64,000 nt of DNA, from the NCBI GenBank assembly GCA_021200775.1, contig JAJQGB010000016.1, forward strand, positions 55,684-119,683, read 5' to 3'. A model generated the notes under the pieces. That model was not told the DNA's origin. It did no database searches and was given only the letters and a program-made list of their open reading frames with translations. Source of the stretch: Oscillospiraceae bacterium (GTDB lineage Bacteria > Bacillota > Clostridia > Oscillospirales > Ruminococcaceae). Below are positions 9,185-17,513 of this stretch, one piece after another. Each line of letters starts with the position of its first letter. Position 1 is the first letter of the stretch. A program made the translations under genes and the position numbers.

Positions 9185-9754
9185 ATGAACCTACCAAACA
9201 AACTGACACTACTAAGAGTCATATTAATCCCGTTCTTCGTCCTCTTCGCACTCTGGGAGTTTTCGAGCGTGAACCTGTTTATCGCACTTCTGATATTCGC
9301 AGTCGCTTCGATAACCGATATGCTGGACGGAAAAATCGCTCGTTCAAGAAACCTGATAACGAACTTTGGCAAATTTTTAGACCCGCTTGCAGACAAAGCC
9401 CTTGTGATGGCGGCACTACTCGTGTTTGTCGACAAGAACTGGGTGAGCTCAGTACCGGTTATGATAATTCTTTTCCGTGAATTTATGGTTTCGGCTCTCC
9501 GACTTGTAGTGAAGTCGGGCGACGGAATCGTAGTTGCGGCAGGCTGGCTTGGAAAAGTCAAGACCGCATTCACAATGGTTGCAATCGTCGTGACTCTCTT
9601 CTTGCACGCTTTGGTAGCTGTCGGAGTCGGAATTGACGGAACAGCGCTCAGCATCATCGACAATCTTCTCGTCTGGGTTGCGGCAATCCTGACGGCTGTT
9701 TCAGGTGTACAGTATCTGTGGGCATACCGCAGTGCAATAGACACAAACGAATAA
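9185..9754 (+). CDS. pgsA: CDP-diacylglycerol--glycerol-3-phosphate 3-phosphatidyltransferase
   Basis: PgsA makes phosphatidylglycerol phosphate, the first committed step to phosphatidylglycerol. The start at ATG 9185 matches the usual MNLPNKLTLLR beginning; the frame from 9158 reads into repeat R2. The 189-residue membrane protein carries the CDP-alcohol phosphatidyltransferase motif (DMLDGKIARSR...GKFLDPLAD) and four to five hydrophobic helices. GGAGG lies upstream. It is 21 nt before the GH5 gene and may be cotranscribed with it. Confidence 0.93.
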   Translation: MNLPNKLTLLRVILIPFFVLFALWEFSSVNLFIALLIFAVASITDMLDGKIARSRNLITNFGKFLDPLADKALVMAALLVFVDKNWVSSVPVMIILFREFMVSALRLVVKSGDGIVVAAGWLGKVKTAFTMVAIVVTLFLHALVAVGVGIDGTALSIIDNLLVWVAAILTAVSGVQYLWAYRSAIDTNE

Positions 9755-9775
9755 TATTTTGAAGGAGACACCGAA

Positions 9776-10930
9776 ATGAAACGATTTTCATTCAAGAGAC
9801 TTCTGGCACTTCTGACTGTTCTTGTGATGTGCCTTGCAGTGTTCACCGCCTGCGGAGACACCTCAACCGACGGACACGTCCACTATGGCGAGAACGCCGA
9901 AACGACATCCATTTCTGCCAGCAATTTAATCACCGACATGGGACTCGGCTGGAACTTAGGAAATACCTTTGACTCCGCCGGTTCAAGCGAGACCTCATGG
10001 GGCAATCCCTATACTACCGAAGAGATGATTGACACTCTCGCTGAACTCGGCTTCAAGACAATCAGAATCCCTGTTTCATGGAGCTATCACTGCGATGAAA
10101 ATTACACCATCGATGAGGACTGGCTCGAAAGAGTGCAGGAGGTTGTCGACTGGGCTCTTGAAAACGACATGTACGTCATCCTCAACTCCCACCACGACAA
10201 CGAAGTTTATTACCCTACTGCCGAAAACCACGATGAGGCAGTCAACTATATCACCACAATCTGGACTCAGATTGCCGAGTACTTCAAGGACTACGACCAG
10301 CACCTCATCTTTGAGCCGATGAACGAGCCAAGACTCGCCGGTACAAACTATGAGTGGTACTACTCCGAATGGTCGACCGAGTGTCAGGACGCAATGCAGA
10401 CAATTATCGACTGCAACCAGGCGTTTGTCGACACAGTCAGAGCTTCGGGCGGCAATAACGAGACAAGATACCTGATGGTTTCGACCTATTGTGCTTCTCC
10501 CGATGCGGCGCTTTCGGACGACTTCGAGCTTCCCTCAGACCCGAGCAACAAGCTTCTTCTGACGGTTCATATGTACACGCCCTATAACCTCGCCATGAGC
10601 GACAGCTACGCCTACACCCAGTTCGACGAATCCTGCGAGTCGGACATCGATTACTACATCGATGCCCTTTATGAGAAGTTCGTCGCAAACGGCACCTATG
10701 TCATCATTGGCGAAATGGGTTGCACGAATAAGGACAATCAGAGCGCACGTGAAGCGTGGGGCGAGTACTTCGTCTCGAAGGCAAAGGAGTGCGGCATGGT
10801 CTGCGTTGTCTGGGACAACAACTACATCGATGCCGGCTCAGAAGCCTACGGTCTCTTCGACCGGGCAAACCTCAAAGTCTTCGACGACTGCTTGGATTAT
10901 TACAACGGTCTCATGGCAGGACTAGAGTAA
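9776..10930 (+). CDS. GH5 endoglucanase-like lipoprotein
   Basis: This is a probable endo-beta-1,4-glucanase of glycoside hydrolase family 5. The 384-residue protein has a lipoprotein signal with FTAC (Cys26), then a single catalytic domain: GLGWNLGNTFD (57-67), SHHDN (138-142), the acid/base E184 in EPMNEP, HMY near 265 and the nucleophile E313 in IIGEMGC. No carbohydrate-binding module or dockerin is present, so it is probably anchored at the cell surface and not cellulosomal. It lies 21 nt after pgsA and ends at a terminator. Substrate (cellulose, glucan or xyloglucan) is not decidable from sequence alone. Confidence 0.9.
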   Translation: MKRFSFKRLLALLTVLVMCLAVFTACGDTSTDGHVHYGENAETTSISASNLITDMGLGWNLGNTFDSAGSSETSWGNPYTTEEMIDTLAELGFKTIRIPVSWSYHCDENYTIDEDWLERVQEVVDWALENDMYVILNSHHDNEVYYPTAENHDEAVNYITTIWTQIAEYFKDYDQHLIFEPMNEPRLAGTNYEWYYSEWSTECQDAMQTIIDCNQAFVDTVRASGGNNETRYLMVSTYCASPDAALSDDFELPSDPSNKLLLTVHMYTPYNLAMSDSYAYTQFDESCESDIDYYIDALYEKFVANGTYVIIGEMGCTNKDNQSAREAWGEYFVSKAKECGMVCVVWDNNYIDAGSEAYGLFDRANLKVFDDCLDYYNGLMAGLE

Positions 10931-10941
10931 ACAAATATCAA

Positions 10942-10975
10942 AAAGGACAGCCCATAAAGCTGTCCTTTATTTTAT
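10942..10975 (+). terminator. Terminator between GH5 and DUF2442 genes
   Basis: AAAGGACAGC and GCTGTCCTTT form a perfect 10-bp stem with a 7-nt loop followed by a T-rich tail. It lies between convergent genes and is likely bidirectional. Confidence 0.85.
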
Positions 10976-11224
10976 GTCCTCACTGTTCTCATAAAGCTCA
11001 TGCGGTGCGATGTCCTGCCCGTCAGCCCATTCAATTCCTGAACCGTTCGGCAGAAGGTGCACGGTTGAGAAGTACGAAAAGTCCGCTAACTTCCCAAACC
11101 AACTGCCCTTGATATAAGGCGAAACATCAAACTTCTTCCTTTCACCGGTTTCGTATAACAGAATCAAAGAGCTGTCTTTGACCGGCTCGACTTTGACAAT
11201 AGCGGGTTGTAGCATTTTAAACAC
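10967..11224 (-). CDS. DUF2442 protein
   Basis: The 85-residue protein matches the DUF2442 pattern: LLYETGERKKFDVSPY in the first half and a GIEWADGQDIAPHELYE end. DUF2442 proteins are small and are often encoded beside toxin-antitoxin genes or DUF4160 proteins; function is unknown. It lies 7 nt downstream of the YafQ-like toxin gene on the same strand, so it is probably cotranscribed with that module. Confidence 0.8.
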   Translation of the reverse strand: MFKMLQPAIVKVEPVKDSSLILLYETGERKKFDVSPYIKGSWFGKLADFSYFSTVHLLPNGSGIEWADGQDIAPHELYENSEDIK

Positions 11225-11231
11225 CTATCCA

Positions 11232-11504
11232 TCAAAACAAGTCACTATGTGTTCCGGTTCTTGACAAAATTAAAATAAGTTCGTTTTCTTTTACCTGATA
11301 TATAAGAAGCCAATCTGGGGTGATATGACATTCTTTGAAGCCATTATAATCTCCAGTAAGGAAGTGATCTCGATATTTAGCTTCGAGAATTACACCAGAT
11401 GCAATTTTATCAACAACAGATTCTAAGAGAGATATATTGTATCCTCTTTTTATAGCCAATTTTAAATCTTTATTGAATCGATTTGTTGCAACAATATCAA
11501 GCAT
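11232..11504 (-). CDS. YafQ/RelE-superfamily mRNA interferase toxin
   Basis: The 90-residue protein shows the YafQ signature: KYRDHFLTGDYNGFKECHI, PDWLLIYQV and RTGTHSDLF at the C-terminus. YafQ-type toxins are ribosome-dependent endoribonucleases; the catalytic His residues in ECHI and GTHSDLF are retained, so the toxin looks intact. Its start overlaps the antitoxin stop by 8 nt, the usual antitoxin-first order. Confidence 0.9.
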   Translation of the reverse strand: MLDIVATNRFNKDLKLAIKRGYNISLLESVVDKIASGVILEAKYRDHFLTGDYNGFKECHITPDWLLIYQVKENELILILSRTGTHSDLF

Positions 11505-11778
11505 CAGGTGTTACCTCCTCTAAAAGTTCAGAGAAGGAATGATATCTTTTGTATTGCTCTGGGTGTTTGGATATCTCTTCAGATTCCCTCATAGCAGCGA
11601 TTGTATCTGCATTTGGGACTTCTTTTTGAATTACAAACGGAATACAGTTGTCCCTAACCGATTGCCTGAGAAAAATATTTACAGCAGTTGACAGGTCAAG
11701 CCCGAAATCAGCAAATAAGACCTGTGCCTTTTCCTTGATGTCAGAATCAATTGAAATACTTGTAGTTACTTTGGACAT
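11497..11778 (-). CDS. RelB/DinJ-family antitoxin
   Basis: The start at 11778 (MSKVTTSISID) is supported by AAGGAGTG; a longer frame to 11829 lacks a binding site. The 93-residue protein has the N-terminal ribbon-helix-helix region (SISIDSDIKEKAQVLFADFGLDLSTAVNIFL) and an acidic flexible C-terminus that would wrap the toxin. RelB/DinJ antitoxins neutralise YafQ/RelE partners and repress their own promoter. It overlaps the toxin gene by 8 nt. Confidence 0.88.
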   Translation of the reverse strand: MSKVTTSISIDSDIKEKAQVLFADFGLDLSTAVNIFLRQSVRDNCIPFVIQKEVPNADTIAAMRESEEISKHPEQYKRYHSFSELLEEVTPDA

Positions 11779-11891
11779 AACTTTCACTCCTTTTAAACTT
11801 ATTATACGCTTCCATGACGCATTTGCCAATATATCTTATATAGATTATAACATTTTATATGGCAATCGTGTGACAAAACGATAAAAATCAA

Positions 11892-12938
11892 TTAAAGTAT
11901 CACCATCGCATCCCCAAAGCTGAAGAACCTATACTTCTCTTCCACAGCGCATTTATACGCCGCCATGGTTTTGTCCTTGCCTAAGAACGCCGAGACGAGC
12001 ATGATTAGGGTGCTTTCGGGGAGGTGGAAGTTGGTGATTAGTCCGTCTATCGCTTTGAACTGGTAGCCGGGGTAGATGAAGATGTCGGTGTTGCCATCGT
12101 CGGGCTTGATTTTGCCTTGGAATTTCGTCGCAACGCTTTCAAGAGTCCGGCAGGAGGTTGTCCCGACGGCGATAACCCTGCCACCGTTTGCTTTGGTGCG
12201 GTTTATAAGCTCGGCGGTTTCCGGTGGGAGGTCGTAGTGTTCAGAATGCATCTTGTGCTCCGAGATATTCTCCTCTTTGACGGGGCGGAAAGTGCCCAAG
12301 CCGACATGAAGAGTGACTTTGCCGATGTTGATTCCTGCGGCTTTTATCTCTTCAAGTTGTTCTTGGGTGAAGTGAAGCCCGGCAGTCGGAGCGGCGGCGG
12401 AGCCGACTTCGTTCGAATATACTGTCTGGTATCTCTCGTTGTTCTCTAGCTTCTCTTTTATGTATGGCGGGAGAGGCATCTGCCCGATTTCGTCAAGAAC
12501 CGTGTAGATACTGCCCTCACAGTCGAACTTCGCAATTCGGTTGCCGTCTTCCAGGACGTCGAGAATCTCGGCGGTGAGCTTTCCTCCACCGAAAACAAAC
12601 TTCGTGCCTATTTTAGCCTTTTTGCCTGGACGGCAGAGAATCTCCCAGACCATGTTTTCCTTCTGTTCGAGAAGAAGAAACTCGATAAACGTTCCGTTGT
12701 CCGCCTTTTCACCGTAAATTCTGGCGGGAAGAACCCTTGAATCGTTCACGATGAGGGTGTCACCCTTTCTGAGATATTTACATAGATTGTAGAAGTGATC
12801 GTGCGTGATGTCGCCCGATTCACGGTCGATAACCATAAGTCGTGAGGCGTTTCTCGGCTCGACAGGAGTCTGGGCGATGAGTTCCTCCGGCAGGTCGTAA
12901 TTAAAATCGCTGGTTTTCAAATCAGTTTCAAATGTCAT
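11892..12938 (-). CDS. queA: tRNA preQ1(34) S-adenosylmethionine ribosyltransferase-isomerase
   Basis: QueA transfers ribose from SAM to preQ1 in tRNA, forming epoxyqueuosine. The start at 12938 ([17 protein letters not shown]) matches the family; the frame extends upstream through non-coding DNA. The 348-residue protein has [15 protein letters not shown], the RDSRVLPAR-like [14 protein letters not shown], and GLHFT near the middle with the C-terminal FGDAMVIL typical of QueA. No other queuosine genes are nearby. It is divergent from asd. Confidence 0.95.
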   Translation of the reverse strand: MTFETDLKTSDFNYDLPEELIAQTPVEPRNASRLMVIDRESGDITHDHFYNLCKYLRKGDTLIVNDSRVLPARIYGEKADNGTFIEFLLLEQKENMVWEILCRPGKKAKIGTKFVFGGGKLTAEILDVLEDGNRIAKFDCEGSIYTVLDEIGQMPLPPYIKEKLENNERYQTVYSNEVGSAAAPTAGLHFTQEQLEEIKAAGINIGKVTLHVGLGTFRPVKEENISEHKMHSEHYDLPPETAELINRTKANGGRVIAVGTTSCRTLESVATKFQGKIKPDDGNTDIFIYPGYQFKAIDGLITNFHLPESTLIMLVSAFLGKDKTMAAYKCAVEEKYRFFSFGDAMVIL

Positions 12939-12981
12939 GATAATGGCGCTTCTTTCAAATAAAATTTGGTGTATTTTAAGG

Positions 12982-13010
12982 TTGACGTATTCATTTCGTC
13001 GCGGTATAAT
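12982..13010 (+). promoter_or_regulatory. asd promoter
   Basis: TTGACG (12982-12987), 17 nt, TATAAT (13005-13010). It transcribes toward asd. The leader that follows includes a short hairpin GTGGGA...TCCCAC (13027-13046). The leader is only about 105 nt and does not fit a lysine riboswitch. Confidence 0.78.
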
Positions 13011-13122
13011 ATATAGGTATGGATAGTGGGAAGTGTATATCCCACACTTGACATTATATAACAACCGTGCGACTTTTTCAATACAAATCTTCGGTCGCCG
13101 GGGTATTTAAGGAGTAATATCT

Positions 13123-14202
13123 ATGAAAAAGTATAAAGTTGGAGTAATCGGCGCCACCGGCATGGTAGGGCAGAGGTTCATCACCCTTCTTGCAAACCAT
13201 CCGTGGTTTGAGATTAAGGTACTTGCGGCATCGCCGAAGTCAGCAGGGAAACCCTATAGCGAAGCTGTCGGTTCCCGTTGGCTGATGACCACCCCGATTC
13301 CCGAGTGCGCCAAAGACATTGTCGTTATGGACGCCACAGCCGACAAAGAGAAGATTGCCTCAATGGTCGACTTCGTTTTCTGCGCAGTTGACATGAAGAA
13401 GGACGAAATCAAGGCTCTCGAAGAGGCTTACGCCAAGCTCGAATGTCCGGTAGTCTCGAACAATTCAGCAAACCGCTTCACACCCGATGTTCCGATGGTA
13501 ATTCCGGAAGTCAACCCCGAGCATATCGAGATTATCGACGCCCAGAGAAAGCGTCTCGGCACAAAGCGTGGCTTCATCGCAGTCAAGTCGAACTGCTCCA
13601 TCCAGAGCTATGTTCCGGCTTTAACTCCTTTAAGAAAGTACGGCATCACTGAGGTTCTTGCCTGCACCTATCAGGCGATTTCCGGCGCCGGAAAGACCTT
13701 TGATACATGGAACGAAATGGTCGACAACCTCATCCCTTACATAGGCGGCGAGGAAGAGAAGAGCGAGCAGGAGCCGCTTAAAGTCTGGGGACACATCGAT
13801 GGCGACGAAATCGTCTGCGCAGATGCACCCTCAATCACGACCCAGTGCCTCAGAGTTCCCGTTTCCGACGGTCATACCGCCGCAGTATTCGTAAGATTCA
13901 AGGATAAGCCCTCAAAAGAAGAGATTTTGGAAGCATGGAGAACCTTCTCCGGCGTTCCTCAGGAGCTGGAGCTTCCGTCCGCACCCAAGCAGTTCTTAAA
14001 CTACTTTGAGGAGCCCGACCGTCCGCAGGTCAAGTTAGATAGAGACCGCGAAGGCGGAATGGCAATCTCGATGGGCAGACTCCGTGAAGACACCCAGTAT
14101 GACTACAAATTCGTCTGCATCTCCCATAACACCCTCCGTGGCGCCGCCGGCGGCGGAGTCCTGATGGCAGAACTTCTCGCAGCGAAGGGATACTTTGATT
14201 AA
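13123..14202 (+). CDS. asd: Aspartate-semialdehyde dehydrogenase
   Basis: Asd reduces aspartyl phosphate to aspartate semialdehyde, the branch point to lysine, threonine and methionine. The 359-residue protein has the NADP-binding GATGMVGQ (10-17), catalytic C158 in SNCSIQ, and the HTAAVFVRF region with the active-site His. Length and sequence resemble the archaeal/fungal-type branch of the family. Translation starts after AAGGAG. It heads the plus-strand asd-dapA-dapB group. Confidence 0.93.
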   Translation: MKKYKVGVIGATGMVGQRFITLLANHPWFEIKVLAASPKSAGKPYSEAVGSRWLMTTPIPECAKDIVVMDATADKEKIASMVDFVFCAVDMKKDEIKALEEAYAKLECPVVSNNSANRFTPDVPMVIPEVNPEHIEIIDAQRKRLGTKRGFIAVKSNCSIQSYVPALTPLRKYGITEVLACTYQAISGAGKTFDTWNEMVDNLIPYIGGEEEKSEQEPLKVWGHIDGDEIVCADAPSITTQCLRVPVSDGHTAAVFVRFKDKPSKEEILEAWRTFSGVPQELELPSAPKQFLNYFEEPDRPQVKLDRDREGGMAISMGRLREDTQYDYKFVCISHNTLRGAAGGGVLMAELLAAKGYFD

Positions 14203-14208
14203 TTCGGA

Positions 14209-14250
14209 AACCCCTCCGGCACTTCGTGCCACCTCCCCTTTCAGGGGAGG
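14209..14250 (-). repeat. Modular palindromic repeat, copy R3 (reverse orientation)
   Basis: Read on the minus strand: CCTCCCCTGAAAGGGGAGG, then GGCAC-GAA-GTGCC and GGAGGGGTT. It follows the asd stop by 6 nt and is inverted relative to R4 43 nt downstream. Confidence 0.75.
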
Positions 14251-14292
14251 CTTAATCTGCCTTATGCAGGAATTTATGATAGAACGAAAATA

Positions 14293-14386
14293 GGCTCCCC
14301 TGAAAGGGGAGCTGGCGGCGTAGCCGCCTGAGGGGTGCAATTTTCGCCAACGGCGAAAATTGCGCAGTTCGGCAGAGCCGAACTGC
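14293..14386 (+). repeat. Modular palindromic repeat, copy R4 (upstream of dapA)
   Basis: CTCCCCT-GAA-AGGGGAG, GGCGGC-GTA-GCCGCC, GAGGGGT, then GCAATTTTCGCC-AAC-GGCGAAAATTGC and GCAGTTCGGC-AGA-GCCGAACTGC. Same module order as R1 at 7021 with different stem sequences. Together with R3 it fills the asd-dapA gap. Confidence 0.8.
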
Positions 14387-14426
14387 AATTGCAACTGAGA
14401 AAAAATTTCAGAAAGGAGTCCAAACA

Positions 14427-15323
14427 ATGAAACACCTACTATTCACCGGCGCCGCCACCGCCCTGATTACCCCATTCAACCCGGACGGCTCAGTTAATCT
14501 CGACAAATACCGTGAACTCATCGAGTTTCAGATTTCCGAAGGAATTGACGCAATCGTCGCAGTCGGAACAACCGGCGAGAATGCTGTTCTTTCCGGCGAG
14601 GAGCACCGTGCTTTAATGAAGTGCGCTGTCGAGACTGCCCGTGGCAGAGTTCCCGTAATATGCTCGACCGGTTCTAACGACACCGAATACTGCATCGGAA
14701 CGACCCAAGCCGCCGAGGAAGCAGGCGCTGACGGACTTCTGCTGGTAACTCCTTACTACAACAAGTGCACACAGAATGGTCTTGTCAGGCATTACGAGCG
14801 TATTCTCTCGAAAACGAAGCTCCCTGCAATCGTCTATAACGTCCCGTCAAGAACTGGCTTCAATATCAGCATTTCGACCTATAAGGAGCTCGCCAGACAC
14901 CCTCAGATAGTCGGCACCAAGGAAGCAAGCGGCAACATGGCTCTTGCGATGGAAATCCGTGCCCAGTGTGGCGACGATATGCCACTCTACAGCGGCAACG
15001 ACGACATAACAGTTCCGATGATGGCAATCGGCGGCAAGGGAGTCATCTCCGTTCTGTCAAACATCCTGCCTAAAACTACTCACGAGATGTGTAAACTATG
15101 TTTGGATAAGGATTTCGATAAGGCAAGCGAACTGGCGTTCAAGTATCTCGACCTGACAAACGCCCTGTTCAGCGAGGTCAACCCAATCCCAGTGAAGGCG
15201 GCTATGAACATGATGGGCTTTGATGTCGGAGGTTGCAGGTTGCCACTTTGCGAAATGGGAGCTGAAAACAAAGAAAAACTGAGACAGATTATGATTTCGC
15301 ACGGATTGGTCTCGGCAAATTAG
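14427..15323 (+). CDS. dapA: 4-hydroxy-tetrahydrodipicolinate synthase (first copy)
   Basis: DapA condenses pyruvate with aspartate semialdehyde, the first step of diaminopimelate synthesis. The 298-residue protein has GTTGEN (48-52 region), Y138 in YNVPSRTG and the Schiff-base lysine K165 in GTKEASGN. AGAAAGGAG precedes the ATG. A second dapA is at 28749-29636 on the minus strand, controlled by a lysine riboswitch, whereas this copy has no visible riboswitch and may be expressed constitutively with asd and dapB. Confidence 0.94.
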   Translation: MKHLLFTGAATALITPFNPDGSVNLDKYRELIEFQISEGIDAIVAVGTTGENAVLSGEEHRALMKCAVETARGRVPVICSTGSNDTEYCIGTTQAAEEAGADGLLLVTPYYNKCTQNGLVRHYERILSKTKLPAIVYNVPSRTGFNISISTYKELARHPQIVGTKEASGNMALAMEIRAQCGDDMPLYSGNDDITVPMMAIGGKGVISVLSNILPKTTHEMCKLCLDKDFDKASELAFKYLDLTNALFSEVNPIPVKAAMNMMGFDVGGCRLPLCEMGAENKEKLRQIMISHGLVSAN

Positions 15324-15337
15324 AGAGGATTGATTAA

Positions 15338-16102
15338 ATGGTTAATGCGGTAATAAGCGGTTGCTTCGGGAAAATGGGCAAGGTTGTCGGCGACGTAATC
15401 TCGAAAAGAGACGACATCAAGACAGTTGCAGGAGTTGATAAAGTAATTTCCGGGGATTTCCAGTTTGAGACGGTTACGGAAGTCTCAAAACTCACCTGCA
15501 AGCCGGACGTTATAATCGACTTCTCCCATCCCTCGGCACTGCCTTCGCTTCTTGATTATGCCAAAACAAACGGCACGGCTTTGGTTCTCGCCACCACCGG
15601 CTACAGTGAGCAGGATATCGCCGATATCAAGTCGGCATCCAGCCAGATTCCGATTTTCTTCACAGCGAACATGTCAATAGGAATCAATCTTCTCAGTGCT
15701 CTTGCAAAAAAAGCCGCAACAATCCTGGGCGACGACTATGACATCGAAATCGTCGAGAAGCACCATAATCAGAAGATAGATGCTCCAAGCGGCACGGCAT
15801 TAATGCTTGCTGATTCCATCAATGAGGTTCGGGACGAGAAATATAACTACATATACGACCGCCATAGCCAGCGCAAGAAGCGTGACAAGTCCGAAATCGG
15901 AATCCACTCGGTAAGAGGCGGAACGATTGTCGGCGAGCATGAAATAATCTTCGCCGGACGTGACGAAGTCATCACGCTTTCTCACTCAGCCGCATCAAAA
16001 GAGGTCTTCGCAGTCGGAGCAGTCAACGCCGCAGTATTTCTCTCCGGAAAACCGGCAGGGATGTACTCGATGGCTGACTTAATCGAAGCCTCGAACAACT
16101 GA
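15338..16102 (+). CDS. dapB: 4-hydroxy-tetrahydrodipicolinate reductase
   Basis: DapB reduces hydroxy-tetrahydrodipicolinate with NAD(P)H to tetrahydrodipicolinate. The 254-residue protein has the nucleotide-binding GCFGKMGK near the N-terminus and the substrate motif EKHHNQKIDAPSGTAL with the catalytic His/Lys. It lies 14 nt after dapA with GAGAGGA upstream, and the group ends in a terminator. It supplies the substrate for DapL encoded at 25.4 kb. Confidence 0.95.
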   Translation: MVNAVISGCFGKMGKVVGDVISKRDDIKTVAGVDKVISGDFQFETVTEVSKLTCKPDVIIDFSHPSALPSLLDYAKTNGTALVLATTGYSEQDIADIKSASSQIPIFFTANMSIGINLLSALAKKAATILGDDYDIEIVEKHHNQKIDAPSGTALMLADSINEVRDEKYNYIYDRHSQRKKRDKSEIGIHSVRGGTIVGEHEIIFAGRDEVITLSHSAASKEVFAVGAVNAAVFLSGKPAGMYSMADLIEASNN

Positions 16103-16123
16103 ACACTGAATCTGAACAAAAAA

Positions 16124-16155
16124 TCCCGACCTTTAATGTGGTCGGGAAATTTTTT
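16124..16155 (+). terminator. Terminator of asd-dapA-dapB
   Basis: TCCCGACC and GGTCGGGA form an 8-bp stem with an 8-nt loop followed by AATTTTTT. It lies between convergent dapB and the TetR gene. Confidence 0.85.
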
Positions 16156-16723
16156 ACTTCTTTATTATCGGCAGGAAGTTGCAGATAAGGTCGGCAACAT
16201 CCGACGGTGAAGCGTCCATATCCCCTTCAAGCCAGGAGTATATGAGATAGTAGTAGCCACCCTGGTAGAAGTTCCTCCAGAGCTCTTTCTGCTCGTCAGA
16301 AAGCTCCTTTGGCGCATGTTCCTCGGTGAATCCCTGCTTCAGTGTTATGTCAAACAGCTTCTCCGAAAAGTCTTTCAGTATATATTTGCTGTTCATGAAT
16401 AAGAGGAATGCCGACTTGTTTTCTTTAAGATATGTGCAAATGGCTTCGAGCTGTTCACGGACGGTAAAACTCTTCTTCGGGTCCATCTTTTCGAGCATCG
16501 CCTTGATATCTTCAACCTTTTGGTCTTCAATCTCGGTGAGCACGTCATATTGGCTGGTGTAATGATGATAGAATGTAGAGCGATTGACGTGTGCGGTCTC
16601 GCAAAGCTCAGTTATTGTAATCTTTTCAATGCTCTTTACTTCGAGAAGCTTCAGAAGCGCATCGCTGATTAACTGCTTCGTCACCATAACACGACGATTT
16701 CCTTTTGTTGTTTTGTAGGTCAC
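16154..16723 (-). CDS. TetR/AcrR-family transcriptional regulator
   Basis: The 189-residue protein has an N-terminal TetR helix-turn-helix (about residues 15-62, KITITELCETAHVNRSTFYHHY) and an alpha-helical C-terminus resembling the Firmicutes-type ligand domain (TetR_C_8-like). It is divergent from the DUF308 membrane protein gene with a 184-bp shared regulatory region, so that gene is its likeliest target; this is inference from position. The ligand is unknown. M13 is an alternative start. Confidence 0.88.
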   Translation of the reverse strand: MTYKTTKGNRRVMVTKQLISDALLKLLEVKSIEKITITELCETAHVNRSTFYHHYTSQYDVLTEIEDQKVEDIKAMLEKMDPKKSFTVREQLEAICTYLKENKSAFLLFMNSKYILKDFSEKLFDITLKQGFTEEHAPKELSDEQKELWRNFYQGGYYYLIYSWLEGDMDASPSDVADLICNFLPIIKK

Positions 16724-16907
16724 ATTATAGCCTCACTTTCTCTAAAATGTCTATAATATAAGCAATTTGATTTCAATCCGTCGATTTTGGGACACATCAC
16801 TACGAATTGTCCGTTGAAAAATCAACATATGTATATTATACTTTTCTCAGAAAGAAAAGTCAACGGCTTTTCTTTGGACAAAAACCTTAATACGGGAGGA
16901 TTTTTTT

Positions 16908-17453
16908 ATGAAACAGAAACTTTCTGGAGTCGGACTTGCGGTGGTTGAAATAGTCGTAGGTCTCTTCCTGCTCATCAGCCCCGACACGCTCACCAGGGCG
17001 GTCGTAATCATCGCCGGAATCGCACTTTTAGTAATGGGTGTAATCTCACTCATCGGCTACTTCAGAGCAGAGCCGGTTGGAAGCGTTCTCGGTCAGGGAA
17101 TGACAAAGGGTCTTATGGAAATCGCCATTGGCTTGTTTATTCTCATCAAGACCGGCTGGGTTGTCGGTGTATTTGACACTGTAATCGCACTGGCAATTCT
17201 TCTCTTGGGAGTATCCAAGCTCGGAATGTCAATCGACCTGATGAGACTCAAGGACGACGGCTGGAAGCCTGCGCTTCTTGACGCAGTTGTAACCCTCGTT
17301 TGCGCAGTTATCATCGTAAGCATTTCTGCTTCTGATGCTATTTGGATGGTAATCGGTATCTCGCTTATTGTTCAGGCTGTTCTCGATGTCGTAACCGCTT
17401 TCCTTTCCGGAAAGAAGAACGGGGACGTAGTTGTCGAAGAGCATGACGACTGA
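16908..17453 (+). CDS. DUF308 (HdeD-like) membrane protein
   Basis: The 181-residue protein has six hydrophobic segments arranged as three repeated pairs, with the family motif (GIALLVMGVISLIGYF, LLLGVSKL). HdeD-like DUF308 proteins are inner-membrane proteins linked to acid stress in E. coli, but function in Clostridia is not established. GGGAGG lies upstream of the ATG. Divergent TetR suggests inducible expression. It ends in a charged tail (VVVEEHDD). Confidence 0.85.
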   Translation: MKQKLSGVGLAVVEIVVGLFLLISPDTLTRAVVIIAGIALLVMGVISLIGYFRAEPVGSVLGQGMTKGLMEIAIGLFILIKTGWVVGVFDTVIALAILLLGVSKLGMSIDLMRLKDDGWKPALLDAVVTLVCAVIIVSISASDAIWMVIGISLIVQAVLDVVTAFLSGKKNGDVVVEEHDD

Positions 17454-17472
17454 TTCTGTCAATCCATATAAA

Positions 17473-17505
17473 AAGCACCGCCAGAGATGACGGTGCTTAT
17501 TTTTA
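17473..17505 (+). terminator. Terminator between DUF308 and mrp genes
   Basis: AAGCACCG and CGGTGCTT form an 8-bp stem with a 10-nt loop, followed by ATTTTTAT. It lies between convergent genes and could serve both. Confidence 0.8.
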
Positions 17506-17513
17506 TGCTTTTA

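Noticed and set aside
13010-13122. Lysine or other riboswitch before asd
   Set aside because: The leader is too short and lacks the L-box core; only a small hairpin is seen.
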